DNA of 64,000 nt from Larix kaempferi (GCA_027924585.1 BSBM01000994.1:7323001-7387000), one strand, 5' to 3'; counted from the stretch's first letter, positions 45,695 through 59,885 are shown. The notes: generated by a model not told the origin, from the letters alone. Numbers and translations: made by a program.

Positions 45695-46600
45695 ATGGCG
45701 GAAGAAAAGAGAGACGATGGAGCAGTAGATCCTATAAAGTTGTTGCTCGAGGAAGCCCTCGCGCGATAGAGGAACGAGATGATGGATAATTTCACCCAAA
45801 TCCTTCAACGCATGCCAACAACGGCAAATGCAGCCTCAACGAGTAGCCATTTCGGAGATACGACTCCCTTCAAGGTAAGGGTTAATTTTGATATCCCTTT
45901 ATTTGAAGGCCAAATCGATGCCGATGTCCTAGATAAATGCTTGAATCTAATAGAAGGGTATTTCTCTGTCCACAATTTTTTCGACAGGGAAAAGATTGTC
46001 TTTGCACTCCTCAAGGCCGTCCCCCATGTCAAAAATTGGTGGGAAACTTATTGTGAGCAAAACTCATCAGACGAGTCTGGATTGTTTGAATATTCCAATC
46101 CCACTTGGGCCTCTTTTGTAGATGCCGTCAAGGAACAATATTACCCTGTTGGAAACTATGATGACCAGTACACAAAATGGACCATTCTGCATCAAGTGAG
46201 GGACCAAATGGTGTCGGAGTACACCAACAAATTCCATAACTTGCGCACAAAGCTAGGTATCAAGGACTCCGAGCGGCACCTAGTACTGAAATATCGCAGT
46301 GGCCTACACCGGTACATCCAGACAGAGATGGATTCCCTGGAAATCTCTTCACTCCGATCTACCTATCGATATGCTGTCAAAATTGAGCAGAAGTTTCAGC
46401 AAAAGAACAAGCGTGACTTCGGACCTACGTAGAAGTAGGGCAAGGGAAACTCTGGCTCGCAGAACACGGGGCAGGAAAAGGACAACTAGTCCCAACCACA
46501 GCCGAAGAAGGGTAAAGAAAAGACAAAGAAGGACACCGGGAAGTGGTGCGAGTTCCACAAAAGCCCTTGGCACAACACTGATGATTGTCGCTCAAAATAG
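45695..46600 (+). pseudogene. Array unit 6 gag
   Basis: TAG at 45767-45769 (codon 25, as in unit 3); the remainder is open from the Met at 45779 to the first shared amber at 46430-46432. Extra TAGs follow in the Lys/Gln-rich tract near 46436 and 46486. Confidence 0.9.
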
Positions 46601-47710
46601 TCATTGGTGGCTGAGATCAAAGCTTCAGAATCAGATCCGAGTTCCGATTCTGACTCGGAACCTAATTTCACAGCCGCGTGAAAAGGGAAGCAGATCATTG
46701 ATGCAGGACCCAGTGCCGTTGTTGCCACCACACAGATTCAGCCAGAGGAACCTGAAGAGTCGGAGGCAGAGGAGCACCTTTTCCACTCACAGATGTGGGT
46801 GAAGGGAATTCCCCTACACTTTGTTGTGGACAGTGGCAGCAAGAAGAACCTGATCTCAGAAGAAGTCATCAAGAGATTGGAGCTACCAATAACACCGCAC
46901 CCACAACCATACACCATTGGATGGCTAAACCAAGGACGAAGGATCCGTGTTAGTCACCAATGTCGCCTACCATATGGCATCAAGCCCTTCAAAGATGAGG
47001 TATTGTGTGATGTGGCCCCACTTGAAGTCTGCGATGTTCTTTTAGGACAACCATATATGTGGAGGCGTCATGCTGTATATGAATCACGACCTCGCAGTTT
47101 CATTGTCACTTTGGGAGGACGACTCTATCGGATACCAGAGATAGTTGCACCTACCCCAAAAGAGCAGGGAAGGAAGATTATTTCCCACACTGGGAAATTT
47201 TCCCTATTCACAATTGCCACTAAAGGTGAACATCAGATCGCGGAGACATCCACAACCTCTGCAGATTATCCTTCTACTCAGCAGAAACAAGAAAAACACA
47301 AAGTTAGTGCAGCATCGCCTATTCAGGTACCTCCACAGTGCAAGGCCACGCATTCAAGGGGCCCCTCCAAAAAGAAACCATCCACATCGGTGCATACCAA
47401 GGATACCACAATAACAAAAACTGTTGAACAGCTCCAGCGCATCCATCAACAACAATTACAACCCTCTGAAGATGTCAAAGTAAGGCAACCTTTCCACTTC
47501 AGCAAATGTCGCACCAAGAGCTCAACTCGACACACAGCTCGACATATGATAAGGGATTTAACGCAATGGAGACCATCGCTTCCTAAGGAGGGAGGATTGA
47601 TCCAGGTGGATATCGGTGGCGGCCCACCTCTTCCAACTTGCTCAAAACAGTCTTCTGGCAATTTTGGTAAATTACTATTTTTAGGAGTTTTTCTGGTGCT
47701 GAACTTCTAG
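46601..47710 (+). pseudogene. Array unit 6 protease
   Basis: CGA-to-TGA stop near 46678 in the leader. The domain is open from the ATG at 46793 with DSGS, running into LTR 7 to 47710. Confidence 0.88.
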
Positions 47711-48221
47711 AGACATTTTGAGGCCCTAAACGACCTTTTTTAGCAATTTGGGGGGCCAAATGCTTGCCCCCCGGCATGCATTTGGCCCCATTCGAAAGTT
47801 GTAACTCTCGGGTAGACCTTTCCAACGGGCTACCGAGCGCCCCAAACGGAGATCGTATGCAAAAGTTACGACCCCGGGAAGTTGATGTACTAACTTACCC
47901 AAACGGGGCCCACATGACTTTATGACAGTTCATCTTCTAGTGTTAGGTTTTTGGATGTTTGGGATTCTTTCCCTCATGCTTATGATAAATAGGCCCTTTC
48001 GGCATCTCTTTGTATTCATCTTGGCACGAATGAGCATAGCGGTCACATCTCTTCTCATAGACAGCTACCACCATTCTAGCTATTGTATTTTACAGTCTGT
48101 TCTATTTCCGCTATTTAATAGAATATGTGTTTACTGTATCACTGTGTTATTTTGCAATATATCTTTGTATATGATTCTGTATATGCTATCTTTTGTTTCC
48201 TTTCCAAATAAATCCGGATCA
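47598..48221 (+). repeat. Array LTR 7
   Basis: 624 bp, canonical ends; the LTR-PBS spacer base is C. Confidence 0.95.
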
Positions 48222-48352
48222 CTGGTATCAGAGCGGTCTGCTCTTTGATTGTTTCTCGGTGCATGTCCCCAACGGGGTCAGGATACAGAGAGTTGGGTCT
48301 CGAACTAGTTTCACTTGGGGAAGACCACTCTCGCCGCCCCAAACGGCCTCCC

Positions 48353-49258
48353 ATAGCAGAAGAAAAGAGAGACGACGGAGAAGTAGATCCTATAAAGTTG
48401 TTGCTCGAGGAAGCCCTCGCGCAACAGAGGAACGAGATGATGGATAATTTCACCCATATCCTTCAACGCATGCCAACAACGGCAAATGCACCCTCAACGA
48501 GCAGCCATTTCGGAGATACGACTCCCTTCAAGATACAAGTTAATTTTGATATCCCTTTATTTGAAGGCCAAATCGATGCCGATGCCCTAGATAAATGGTT
48601 GAATCTACTAGAAGGGTATTTCTCTGTCCACAATTTTTCCGACAGGGAAAAGATCGTCTTTGCACTCCTCAAGGCCGTCCCCCATGTCAAAAATTGGTGG
48701 GAAACTTATTCTGAGCAAAACTCATCAGACGAGTCTGGATTGTTTGAATATTCCAATCCCACTTGGGCCTCTTTTATAGATGCCGTCAAGGAACAATATT
48801 ACCCTGTTGGAAACTATGATGACCAGTACACAAAATGGACCATTCTGCATTAAGAGAGGGACCAAACGGTGTCAGAGTACACCAACAAATTCCATACCTT
48901 GCGCACAAAGATAGGTATCAAGGACTTCGAGCGGCACCTAGTACTGAAATATCACAGTGGCCTACACCGGTACATCTGGACAGAGATGGATTTCCTGGAA
49001 ATCTCTTCACTCGGATCCGCCTATCGATATGCTGTCAAAATTGAGCAGAAATTTCAGCAAAAGAACAAGCGTGACTTCGGACCTGCGTAGAAGCAGGGAA
49101 AGGGAAACTCTGGCTCGCAGAACATGGGGCAGAGAAAGAACAACCAGTCCCAACCAGAGGCGAAGAAGGGTAAAGAAAAGACAAAGAAGGACACCGGGAA
49201 GTGGTGCGAGTTCCACAAAAGCCCTTGTCACAACACTGATGATTGTCGCTCAAAATAG
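48353..49258 (+). pseudogene. Array unit 7 gag
   Basis: The start codon is ATA, not ATG, in this unit only. TAA at 48851-48853 replaces Gln of 'LHQER'. Shared ambers at 49088-49090 and 49256-49258. Confidence 0.9.
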
Positions 49259-50255
49259 TCATTGGTGGTTGAGATCAAAGCTTCAAAATCAGATCCCAGT
49301 TCCGATTCTGACTCGGAACCTAATTTCACAGCCGCGCGAAAAGTGAAGCAGATCATTGATGCAGGACCCAGTGCCGTTGTTGCCACCACACAGATTCAGC
49401 CAGAGGAGCCTGAAGAGTCGGAGGCAGAGGAGCGCCTTTTCCACTCACAGATGTGGGTGAAGGGAATTCCCCTACACTTTGTTGTGGACAGCGGCAGCCA
49501 GAAGAACCTGATCTCATAATAAGTCATCAAGATATTGGAGCTACCAATAACGCCGCACCCACAACCATACACCATTGGATGGCTAAGCCAAGGACGAAGG
49601 ATCCGTGTTCGTCACCAATGTCGCCTACCATATGGCATCAAGCCCTTCAAAGATGAGGTATTGTGTGATGTGGCCCCACTTGAAGTATGCGATGTTCTTT
49701 TAGGACAACCATATATGTGGAGGCGTAATGCTGTATATGAATCACGACCTCGCAGTGTCATTGTCACTTTGGGAGGACGACTCTATCGGATACCAGAGAT
49801 AGTTGCACCTACCCCAAACGAGTAGGGAAGGAAGATAATCTCCCACACTGGGAAATTTTCCCTATTCGCAATTGCCACTAAAGGTGAACATCAGATCGCG
49901 GAGGCATCCACAACCTCTGCAGATTATCCTTCTACTCAGCAGAAACAAGAAAAACACAAAGTTAGTGCAGCATCGCTTATTCGGGTATCTCCACAGTGCA
50001 AGGACACGCATTCAAGGGGCCCCTCCAAAAAGAAACCATCCACATCGGTGCATACCAAGGATACCACAATAACAAAAACTGTTGAACAGCTCCACCGCAT
50101 CCATCAAAAACAATTACAACCCTCTGAAGATTTCAAAGTAAGGCAACCTTTCCACTTCAGCAAATGTCGCACCAAGAGCTCAACTCGACACACAGCTCGA
50201 CATATGATAAGGGATTTAACGCAATGGAGACCATCGCTTCCTAAGGAGGGAGGAT
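49259..50255 (+). pseudogene. Array unit 7 protease
   Basis: Two consecutive TAA codons from 49517 (Glu-Glu elsewhere), just after the DSGS site, and TAG at 49823-49825. Confidence 0.88.
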
Positions 50256-50879
50256 TGATCTCGGTGGATATCGGTGGTGGCCCACCTCTTCCAACTGGCT
50301 CAAAATAGTCTTCTGGCAATTTTGGTAAATTACTATTTTTAGGAGTTTTTCTGGTGCTGAACTTCTAGAGACATTTTGAGGCCCTAAACGACCTTTTTGG
50401 GCAATTTGAGGGGCCAAATGGTTGCCTTTGGCACACATTTGGCCCCATTCAAAATTTGTAACTCTCGAATAGACCTTTCCAACGAGCTACCAAGCGCCCC
50501 AAACGGAGATCGTATGCAAAAGTTACGACCCCGGGAAGTTGAAGTACTAACTTACCCAAACAGGGCCCACATGACTTTATGACAGTTCATCTTCTAGGGT
50601 TAGGTTTTTGGATGTTTGGGATTCTTACCCTCATGCTTATGATAAAGAGACCCTTTCGGCCTCTCTTTGTATTCATCTTGGCACGAATGAGCATAGCGGC
50701 CACATCTCTTCTCAGAGAGAGCTACCACCATTCTAGCTATTGCTATTTTACAGTCTGTTCTATTTTCGCTATTTAATATAATATGTGTTTACTGTATCAC
50801 TGTGTTATTTTGCAATATATCTTTGTATATGATTCTGTATATGCTATCTTTTGTTTTGTTTCCACATAAATCCGGATCA
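50256..50879 (+). repeat. Array LTR 8
   Basis: 624 bp; starts TGATCTCGG, a variant shared only with LTR 12. Confidence 0.95.
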
Positions 50880-51010
50880 GTGGTATCAGAGCGGTCTGCT
50901 CTTTGATTGTTTCTCGGTGCATGTCCCCGACGAGGTCAGGATACAGAGAGTTGGGTCTCGAACTAGTTTCACTTGGGGAAGACCACTCTCGCCGCCCCAA
51001 ACAGCCTCCC

Positions 51011-51915
51011 ATGGCGGAAGAAAAGAGAGACGACGGAGCAGTAGATCCTATAAAGTCGTTGCTCGAGGAAGCCCTCGCCGACAACGGAACGAGATGATGG
51101 ATAATTTCACCCAGATCATTCAACGCATACCAACAGCGGCAAATGCACCCTCAACGAGCAGCCATTTCGGAGATACGACTCCCTTCAAGGTACAAGTTAA
51201 TTTTAATATCCCTTTATTTTAAGTCCAAATCGATGCCGATGCCCTAGATAAATGGTTGAATCTACTAGAAGGGTATTTCTTTGTCCACAATTTTTCTGAC
51301 AGGGAAAATATCGTCTTTGCACTCCTCAAGGCCGTCCCCCATGTCAAAAATTGGTGGGAAACTTATTGTGAGCAAAACTCATAAGACGAGTCTGGATTGT
51401 TTGAATATTCCAATCCCAGTTGGGCCTCTTTTATAGATGCCGGCAAGGAACAATATTACCCTGTTGGAAACTATGATGACCAGTACACAAAATGGACCAT
51501 TATGCATCAAGAGAGGGACCAAATGGTGTTGGAGTACACCAAAAAATTCCATACCTTGCGCACAAAGCTAGGTATCAAGGACTCCGAGCGGCACCTAGTA
51601 CTGAAATATCATAGTGGCCTACACCGGTACATTCGGACAAAGATGGATTTCCTGAAAATCTCTTCACTCGGATCCGCCTATCGATATGCTGTCAAAATTG
51701 AGCAGAAATTTCAGCAAAAGAATAAGCGTGACTTCAGACCTGCGTAGAAGCAGGGCAAGGGAAACTCTAGTTCGCAGAACACGGGGCAGGAAAAGGACAA
51801 CCAGTCCCAACCACAGGCGAAGAAGGGTAAATAAAAGACAAAGAAGGACACCGGGAAGTGGTGCGAGTTCCACAAAAGCCACTGGCACAACACTGATGAT
51901 TGTCGCTCAAAATAG
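51011..51915 (+). pseudogene. Array unit 8 gag
   Basis: One-base deletion near 51078 shifts the frame. In the original gag frame there are TAA codons at 51220-51222 (Glu elsewhere) and in 'NSSDE' near 51383. Shared ambers at 51745-51747 and 51913-51915. Confidence 0.9.
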
Positions 51916-53238
51916 TCATTGGTGGCTGAGATCAAAGCTTCAGAATCAGATCCCAATTCCAATTCTGACTCGGAACCTAATTTCACAGCCACGCGAAAAG
52001 GGGAGCAGATCATTGATGCAGGACCCAGTGCCGTTGTTGCCACCACATAGATTCATCCAGAGGAGCCTGAAGAGTCGGAGGTAGAGGAGCGCCTTTTCCA
52101 CTCACGGATGTGGGTGAAGGGAATTCCCCTACACTTTGTTGTGGATAGCGACAGCCAGAAGAACTTGATCTCAGAAGAAGTCATCAAGAGATTGGAGCTA
52201 CCAATAACGCCGCACCCACAACCATACACCATTGGATGGCTAAGCCAAGGACGAAGGATCCGTGTTAGTCACCAATGTCGCCTACCATATGGCATCAAGC
52301 CCTTCAAAGATGAGGTATTGTGTGATGTGACCCCACTTGAAGTATGCGATGTTCTTTTAGGACAACCATATATGTGGAGGCGTCATGCTATATATGAATC
52401 ACGACCTCGCAGTGTCAATTTCACTTTTGGAGGACGACTCTACCGGATACCAGAGATAGTTGCACCTACCCCAAACGAGCAGGGAAGGAAGATAATCTCC
52501 CACACTGGGAAATTTTCCCTATTCGCAATTGCCACTAAAGGTGAACATCAGATCGCGGAGACATCCACAACCTTTGCAGATTATCCTTCTACTCAGCAGA
52601 AACAAGAAAAACACAAATTTAGTGCAGCATCGCCTATTCGGGTACCTCCACAGTGCAAGGCCACGCATTCAAGGGGCCCCTCCAAAAAGAAGCCATCCAC
52701 ATCGGTGCATACCAAGGATACCATAATAACCAAAACTGTTGAAAAGCTCCAGCGCATCCATCAACAACAATTACAACCCTCTGAAGATGTCAAAGTAAGG
52801 CAACCTTTCCACTTCAGCAAATGTCGCACCAAGAGCTCAACTCGGCACATAGCTCGACATATGATAAGGGATTTAACGCAATGGAGACCATCGCTTCCTA
52901 AGGAGGGAGGATTGATCCAGGTGGATTTCGGTGGCGGCCCACCAATTCCAACTGGCTCAAAACAGTCTTCTGGCAATTTTGGTAAATTACTATTTTTAGG
53001 AGTTTTTCGGATGCTGAACTTCCGGAGCCATTTTGAGGCCCTAAACGACCTTTTTTGGCAATTTGGTGGGCCAAATGGTTGCCCCGGCACACATTTGGCC
53101 CCATTCGAAAGTTGTAACTCTCTGATAGACCTTTCCAACGGGCTATCGAGCGCCCCAAGCGGAGATCGTATGCAAAAGTTACGACCCAGGGAAGTTGATG
53201 CACTAACTTACCCAAACAGGGCCCACATGACTTTATGA
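51916..53238 (+). pseudogene. Array unit 8 protease
   Basis: TAG at 52048-52050 in the leader. Open from the ATG at 52108 for 376 codons, reading 326 bases into LTR 9. The active site is 'DSDS', with Gly replaced by Asp. Confidence 0.88.
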
Positions 53239-53534
53239 CAGTTCATCTTCTAGGGTTAGGTTTTTGGATGTTTGTGATTCTTTCCCTCATTCCTATGATA
53301 AATAGGCCCTTTCGGCCTCTCTTTGTATTCATCCTGGCACGAATGAGCATAGCGGCCACATCTCTTCTCAGAGACAGCTACCACCATTCTAGCTATTGTA
53401 TTTTATAGTCTGTTCTATTTCCGCTATTTAATAGAACATGTCTTTATTGTATCACTGTGTTATTTTGCAATATATCTTTGTATATGATTCTGTATATGCT
53501 ATCTTTTGTTTCGTTTCCACATAAATCCGGATCA
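52913..53534 (+). repeat. Array LTR 9
   Basis: 622 bp, canonical ends. Confidence 0.95.
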
Positions 53535-53665
53535 GTGGTATCAGAGCGGTCTGCTCTTTGATTGTTTCTCGGTGCATGTCCCCGACGAGGTCAGGATACA
53601 GAGAGTTGGGTCTCGAACTAGTTTCACTTGGGGAAGACCACTCTCACCGCCCCAAACGGCCTCCC

Positions 53666-54571
53666 ATGGCGGAAGAAAAGAGAGACGACGGAGCAGTAGA
53701 TCCTATAAAGTTGTTGCTTGAGGAAGCCCTCGCGCGACAGAGGAACGAGATGATGGATAATTTCACCCAGATCCTTCAACGCATGCCAACAGCGGCAAAT
53801 GCACCCTCAACGAGCAGCCATTCCGGAGATACGACTCACTTCAAGGTACAAGTTAATTTTGATATCCCTTTATTTGAAGGCCAAATCGATGCCGATGCCC
53901 TAGATAAATGGTTGAATCTGCTAGAAGGGTATTTCTCTATCCACAATTTTTCCGACAGGGAAAAGTTCGTCTTTGCACTCCTCAAGGCCGTCCCCCATGT
54001 CAAAAATTGGTGGGAAACTTATTGTGAGCAAAACTCATCAGATGAGTCTGGATTGTTTGAATATTCCAATCCCACTTGGGCCTCTTTTATAGATGCGGTC
54101 AAGGAACAATATTACCCTGTTGGAAACTATGATGACCAGTACACAAAATGGACCATTCTGCATCAAGAGAGGGACCAAACGGTGTCGTAGTAAACCAACA
54201 AATTCCATACCTTGCGCACAAAGCTAGGTATCAAGGACTCCGAGCGGCACCTAGTACTGAAATATCGCAGTGGCCTACACCGGTACATCCGGAGAGAGAT
54301 GGATTTCCTGGAAATCTCTTCACTCGGATCCGCCTATCGATATGCTGTCAAAATTGAGCAGAAATTTCAGCAAAAGAACAAGCGTGACTTCGGACCTGCG
54401 TAGAAGCAGGGCAAGGGAAACTCTGGCTCGCAGAACACGGGGCAGGAAAAGGACAACCAGTCCCAACCACAGGCGAAGAAGGGTAAAGAAAAGACAAAGA
54501 AGGACACCGGGAAGTGGTGCGAGTTCCACAAAAGCCACTGGCACAACACTGATGATTGTCGCTCAAAATAG
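53666..54571 (+). pseudogene. Array unit 9 gag
   Basis: Open to adjacent stops TAG and TAA at 54188-54193 (Glu-Tyr elsewhere), then shared ambers at 54401-54403 and 54569-54571. Shares the 'ccattccgg' variant with unit 11. Confidence 0.9.
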
Positions 54572-55568
54572 TCATTGGTGGCTGAGATCAAAGCTTCAGA
54601 ATCAGATCCCAGTTCCGATTCCGACTCGGAACCTAATTTCACAGCCGCGCGAAAACGGGAGCAGATCATTGATGCAGAACCCTGTGCCATTGTTGCCACC
54701 AAACAGATTCAGCCAGAGGAGCCTGAAGAGCCGAAGGCAGAGGAGCGCCTTTTCCACTCACAGATGTGGGTGAAGGGAATTCCCCTATAGTTTGTTGTGG
54801 ACAGTGGCAGCCAGAAGAACCTGATCTCAGAAGAAGTCATCAAGAGATTGGAGCTACCAATAACGCCGCACCCACAACCATACACCATTGGATGGCTAAG
54901 CCAAGGACGAAGGATCCGTGTTCATCACCAATGCCGCCTACCATATGGCATCAAGCCCTTCAAAGATGAGGTATTGTGTGATGTGGCCCCACTTGAAGTA
55001 TGCGATGTTCTTTTAGGACAACCATATATGTGGAGGCGTCATGCTGTATATGAATCACAACCTCGCAGTTTCATTGTCACTCTGGGAGGAAGACTCTATC
55101 GGATACCAGAGATAGTTGCACTTACCCCAAACGAGCAGGGAAGGAAGATAATCTCCCACACTGGGAAATTTTCCGTATTCGCAATTGCCACTAAAGGTGA
55201 ACATCAGATCGCGGAGACATCCACAACCTCTGCAGATTATCCTTCTACTCAGCAGAAACAAGAAAAACACAAATTTAGTGCAGCATAGCCTATTCGGGTA
55301 CCTCCATAGTGCAAGGCCACGCATTCAAGGGGCCCCTCCAAAAAGAAACCAACCACATCGGTGCATACCAAGGATACCACAATAACCAAAACTGTTGAAC
55401 AGCTCCAGCGCATCCATCAACAACAATTACAACCCTCTGAAGATGTCAAAGTAAGGCAACCTTTCCACTTCAGCAAATGTCGCACCAAGAGCTCAACTCG
55501 ACACATAGCTCGACATATGATAAGGGATTTAACGCAATGGAGACCATTTCTTCCTAAGGAGGGAGGAT
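54572..55568 (+). pseudogene. Array unit 9 protease
   Basis: TAG at 54788-54790, eight codons before the DSGS site, then open to TAG at 55286-55288 and another TAG near 55307. Confidence 0.88.
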
Positions 55569-56191
55569 CGATCCAGGTGGATATCGGTGGCGGCCCACCT
55601 CTTCCAACTGGCTCAAAATAGTCTTCTGGCAATTTTGGTAAATTACTATTTTTACGAGTTTTTCAGGTGCTGAACTTCCGGAGCCATTTTGAGGACCTAA
55701 ACGACCTTTTTTGGAAATTTGGGGAGCCAAATGGGTGCCACCGCCACACATTTGGCCCCATTCGAAAGTTGTAAATCTCGGATAGACCTTTCCAACGGGC
55801 TGCGGAGCGCCCCAAAGGGAGATCGTATGCAAAAGTTACTACCCCGGGAAGCTGATGTACTAACTTACCCAAACGGGACCCACATGACTTTATGACGGTT
55901 CATCTTCTAGGGTTAGGTTTTCGGATGTTTGTGATTCTTTCCCTCATGCTTATGATAAATAGGCCCTTTCGGCCTCTCTTTGTATTCATCTTAGCACGAA
56001 TGAGCATAGCGGCCACATCTCTTCTCAGAGATAGCTACCACCATTATAGCTATTGTATTTTGCAGTCTGTTCTATTTCCGCTAATTAATAGAATATGTGT
56101 TTACTGTATCACTGTGTTATTTTGCAATATATCTTTGTATATGATTCTGTATATGCTATCTTTTGTTTCGTTTCCACATAAATCCGGATCA
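55569..56191 (+). repeat. Array LTR 10
   Basis: 623 bp; the first base is C (CGATCC). Shares 'tgacggttcatc' with LTRs 11 and 12. Confidence 0.95.
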
Positions 56192-56322
56192 GTGGTATCA
56201 GAGCGGTCTGCTCTTTGATTGTTTCTCGGTGCATGTCCCCGACGAGGTCAGGATACAGAGAGTGGGGTCTCGAACTAGTTTCACTTGGGGAAGACCACTC
56301 TCGCCGCCCCAAATGGCCTCCC

Positions 56323-57228
56323 ATGGCGGAAGAAAAGAGAGACGACGGAGCAGTAGATCCTATAAAGTTGTTGCTCGAGGAAGCCCTCGCGCGACAGAGG
56401 AACGAGATGATGGATAATTTCACCCAGATCCTTCAACGCATGCCAACAGCGGCAAATGCACCCTCAACGAGCAGCCATTTCGGAGATACAACTCCCTTCA
56501 AGGTACAAGTTAATTTTGATATCCCTTTATTTGAAGGCCAAATCGATGTCGATGCCCTAGATAAATGGTTGAATCTACTAGAAGGGTATTTCTCTGTCCA
56601 CAATTTTTCCGACAGGGAAAAGATCTTCTTTGCACTCCTCAAGGCCGTCCCCCATGTCAAAAATTGGTGGGAAACTTATTGTGAGCAAAACTCATCAGAC
56701 GAGTCTGGATTGTTTGAATATTCCAATCCCACTTGGGCCTCTTTTATAGATGCCGTCAAGGAACAATATTACCCTGTTGGAAACTATGATGACCAGTACA
56801 TAAAATGGACCATTCTGCATCAAGAGAGGGACCAAACGGTGTTGAAGTACACCAACAAATTCCATACCTTGCGCACAAAGCTAGGTATCAAGGACTCCGA
56901 GCGGCACCTAGTACTGAAATATCGCAGTGGCCTACACCGGTACATCCGGACAGAGATGGATTTCCTGGAAATCTCTTCACTCGGATCCGCCTATCGATAT
57001 GCTGTCAAAATTGAGCAGAAATTTCAGCAAAAGAACAAGCGTGACTTCGGACCTGCGTAGAAGCAGGGCAAGGGAAACTCTGGCTCGCAGAACACGGGGC
57101 AGGAAAAGGACAACCAGTACCAACCACAGGCGAAGAAGGGTAAAGAAAAGACAAAGAAGGACACCGGGAAGTGGTACGAGTTCCACAAAAGCCCCTGGCA
57201 CAACATTGATGATTGTCGCTTAAAATAG
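56323..57228 (+). CDS. Array unit 10 gag (open to first amber codon)
   Basis: 245 codons open from ATG 56323 to TAG 57058-57060, capsid domain complete with minor substitutions ('VLKYTNKF', 'WCEF' to 'WYEF' in the knuckle, which loses the first knuckle Cys). Second amber at 57226-57228. Confidence 0.88.
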
Positions 57229-58225
57229 TCATTGGTGGCTGAGATCAAAGCTTCAGAATCAGATCCCAGTTCCGATTCTGACTCGAAACCTAATTTCATA
57301 GCTTCGCGAAAAGGGAATCAGATCATTGATGCAGAACCCAGTGCCGTTGTTGCCACCACAACGATTCAGCTAGAGGAGCCTGAAGAGTCGGAGGCAGAGG
57401 AGCGCCTTTTCCACTCACAGATGTGGGTGAAGGGAATTCCCCTACACTTTGTTGTGCACAACAGCAGCCACAAGAACCTGATCTCAGAAGAAGTCGTCAA
57501 GAGATTGGAGCTACGAATAACGCCGCACCCACAACCATACACCATTGGATGGCTAAGCCAAGGACGAAGGATCCGTGTTTGTCACTAATTTTGCCTACCA
57601 TATGGCATCAAGCCCTTCAAAGATGAGGTATTGTGTGATGTGGCCCCACTTGAAGTATGCGATGTTCTTTTAGGACAACCATATATGTGGAGTCGTCATG
57701 CTGTATATGAATCACGACCTCGCAGTGTCATTGTCACTTTGGGAGGACGACTCTATCGGATACCAGAGATAGTTGCACGTACCCCAAACGAGCAGGGAAG
57801 GAAGATAATCTCCCACACTGGGAAATTTTCCCTATTCGCAATTGCCACTAAAGGTGAACATCAGATCGCGGAGACATCCACAACCTCTGGAGATTATCCT
57901 TCTACTTAGCAGAAACGAGAAAAACACAAAATTAGTGCAGCATCGCCTATTCGGGTACCTCCACAGTGCAAGGCCACGCATTCAAGGGCCCCCTCCAAAA
58001 AGAAACCATCCACATCGGTGCATACCAAGGATACCACAATAACCAAAACTGTTGAACAGCTCCAGCGCATCCATCAACAACAATTACAACCCTCTGAAGA
58101 TGTCAAAGTAAGGCAACCTTTCCACTTCAGACAATGTTGCACCAAGAGCTCAACTCGACACACAGCTCGACATATGATAAGGGATTTAATGCAATGGAGA
58201 CCATTGCTTCCTAAGGAGGGAGGAT
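57229..58225 (+). pseudogene. Array unit 10 protease
   Basis: The active site reads 'HNSS': the catalytic Asp is lost. TAA at 57586-57588 and TAG near 57907 also break it. This is the most decayed protease in the array. Confidence 0.88.
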
Positions 58226-58848
58226 TAATCCAGGTGGATATCGGTGGCGGCCCACCTCTTCCAACTGGCTCAAAACAGTCTTCTGGCAATTTTGGTAAAT
58301 TACTATTTTTAGGAGCTTTTCGGGTGCTGAACTTCTAGAGCCATTTTGAGGCCCTAAATGACCCTTTTTGGCAATTTGGGGGGCCAAATGGTTGCCCCCG
58401 GCACGCATATGGCCCCATTCGAAAGTTGTAAATCTTGGATAGACCTTTCCAACGGGCTACCGAGCGCCCCAAAAGGAGATCGTATGCAAAAGTTACGACC
58501 CCGGGAATTTGATGTACTAACTTACCCAAACGGGGCCCACATGACTTTATGACGGTTCATCTTCTAGGGTTAGGTTTTCGGATGTTTGGGATTCTTTCCC
58601 TCATGCTTATGATAAATAGGCCCTTTCGGCCTCTCTTTGTATTCATCTTGGCACGAATGAGCATAGCGGCCACATCTCTTCTCAGAGATAGCTACCACCA
58701 TTCTAACTATTGTATTTTACAGTCTGTTCTATTTCCGCTATTTAATAGAATATGTGTTTACTGTATCACTCTGTTATTTTTCAATATATCTTTGTATATG
58801 ATTCTCTATATGATATCTTTTGTTTCGTTTCGACATAAATCCGGATCA
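58226..58848 (+). repeat. Array LTR 11
   Basis: 623 bp; starts TAATCC (second base changed). Confidence 0.95.
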
Positions 58849-58979
58849 GTGGTATCAGAGCGGTCTGCTCTTTGATTGTTTCTCGGTGGATGTCCCCGAC
58901 GAGGTCAGGATACAGAGAGTTTGGTCTCGAACTAGTTTCACTTGGGGAAGACCACTCTCGCCGCCCCAAACGGCAACCC

Positions 58980-59885
58980 ATGGCGGAAGAAAAGAGAGAC
59001 GACGGAGCAGAAGATCCTATAAAGTTGTTGCTCGAGGAAGCCCTCGCGCGACAGAGGAACGAGATGATGGATAATTTCACCCAGATCCTTCAACGCATGC
59101 CAACAGCGGCAAATGCACCCTCAACGAGCAGCCATTCCGGAGATACGACTCCCTTCAAGGTACAAGTTAATTTTGATATCCCTTTATTTGAAGGCCAAAT
59201 CGATGCCGATGCCCTAGATAAATGGTTGAATTTACTAGAAGGGTATTTCTCTGTCCACAATTTTTTCGACAGGGAAAAGATCGTCTTTGCACTCCTCAAG
59301 GCCGTCCCCCATGTCAAAAATTGGTGGGAAACTTATTGTGAGCAAAACTCATCAGACGAGTCTGGATTGTTTGAATATTCCAATCCCACTTGGGCCTCTT
59401 TTATAGATGCCGTCAAGGAACAATATTACCCTGTTGGAAACTATGATGACCAGTACACAAAATGGACCATTCTGCATCAAGAGAGGGACCAAACGGTGTC
59501 GGAGTACACCAACAAATTCCATACCTTGCGCACAAAGCTAGGTATCAAGGACTCCGAGCGGCACCTAGTACTGAAATATCGCAGTGGCCTACACCGGTAC
59601 ATCCGGACAGAGATGGATTTCTTGGAAATCTCTTCACTCGGATCCGCCTATCGATATGCTGTCAAAATTGAGCAGAAATTTCAGCAAAAGAACAAGCGTG
59701 ACTTCGGACCTGCGTAGAAGCAGGGCAAGGGAAACTCTGGCTCGCAGAACACGGGGTAGGAAAAGGACAACCAGTCCCAACCACAGGCGAAGAATGGTAA
59801 AGAAAAGACAAAGAAGGACACCGGGAAGTGGTGCGAGTTCCACAAAAGCCCCTGGCACAACACTGATGATTGTCGCTCAAAATAG
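58980..59885 (+). CDS. Array unit 11 gag (open to first amber codon)
   Basis: 245 codons open from ATG 58980 to TAG 59715-59717; an extra TAG near 59757 and the second shared amber at 59883-59885 follow. With its open protease this is the best-preserved unit. Confidence 0.9.
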
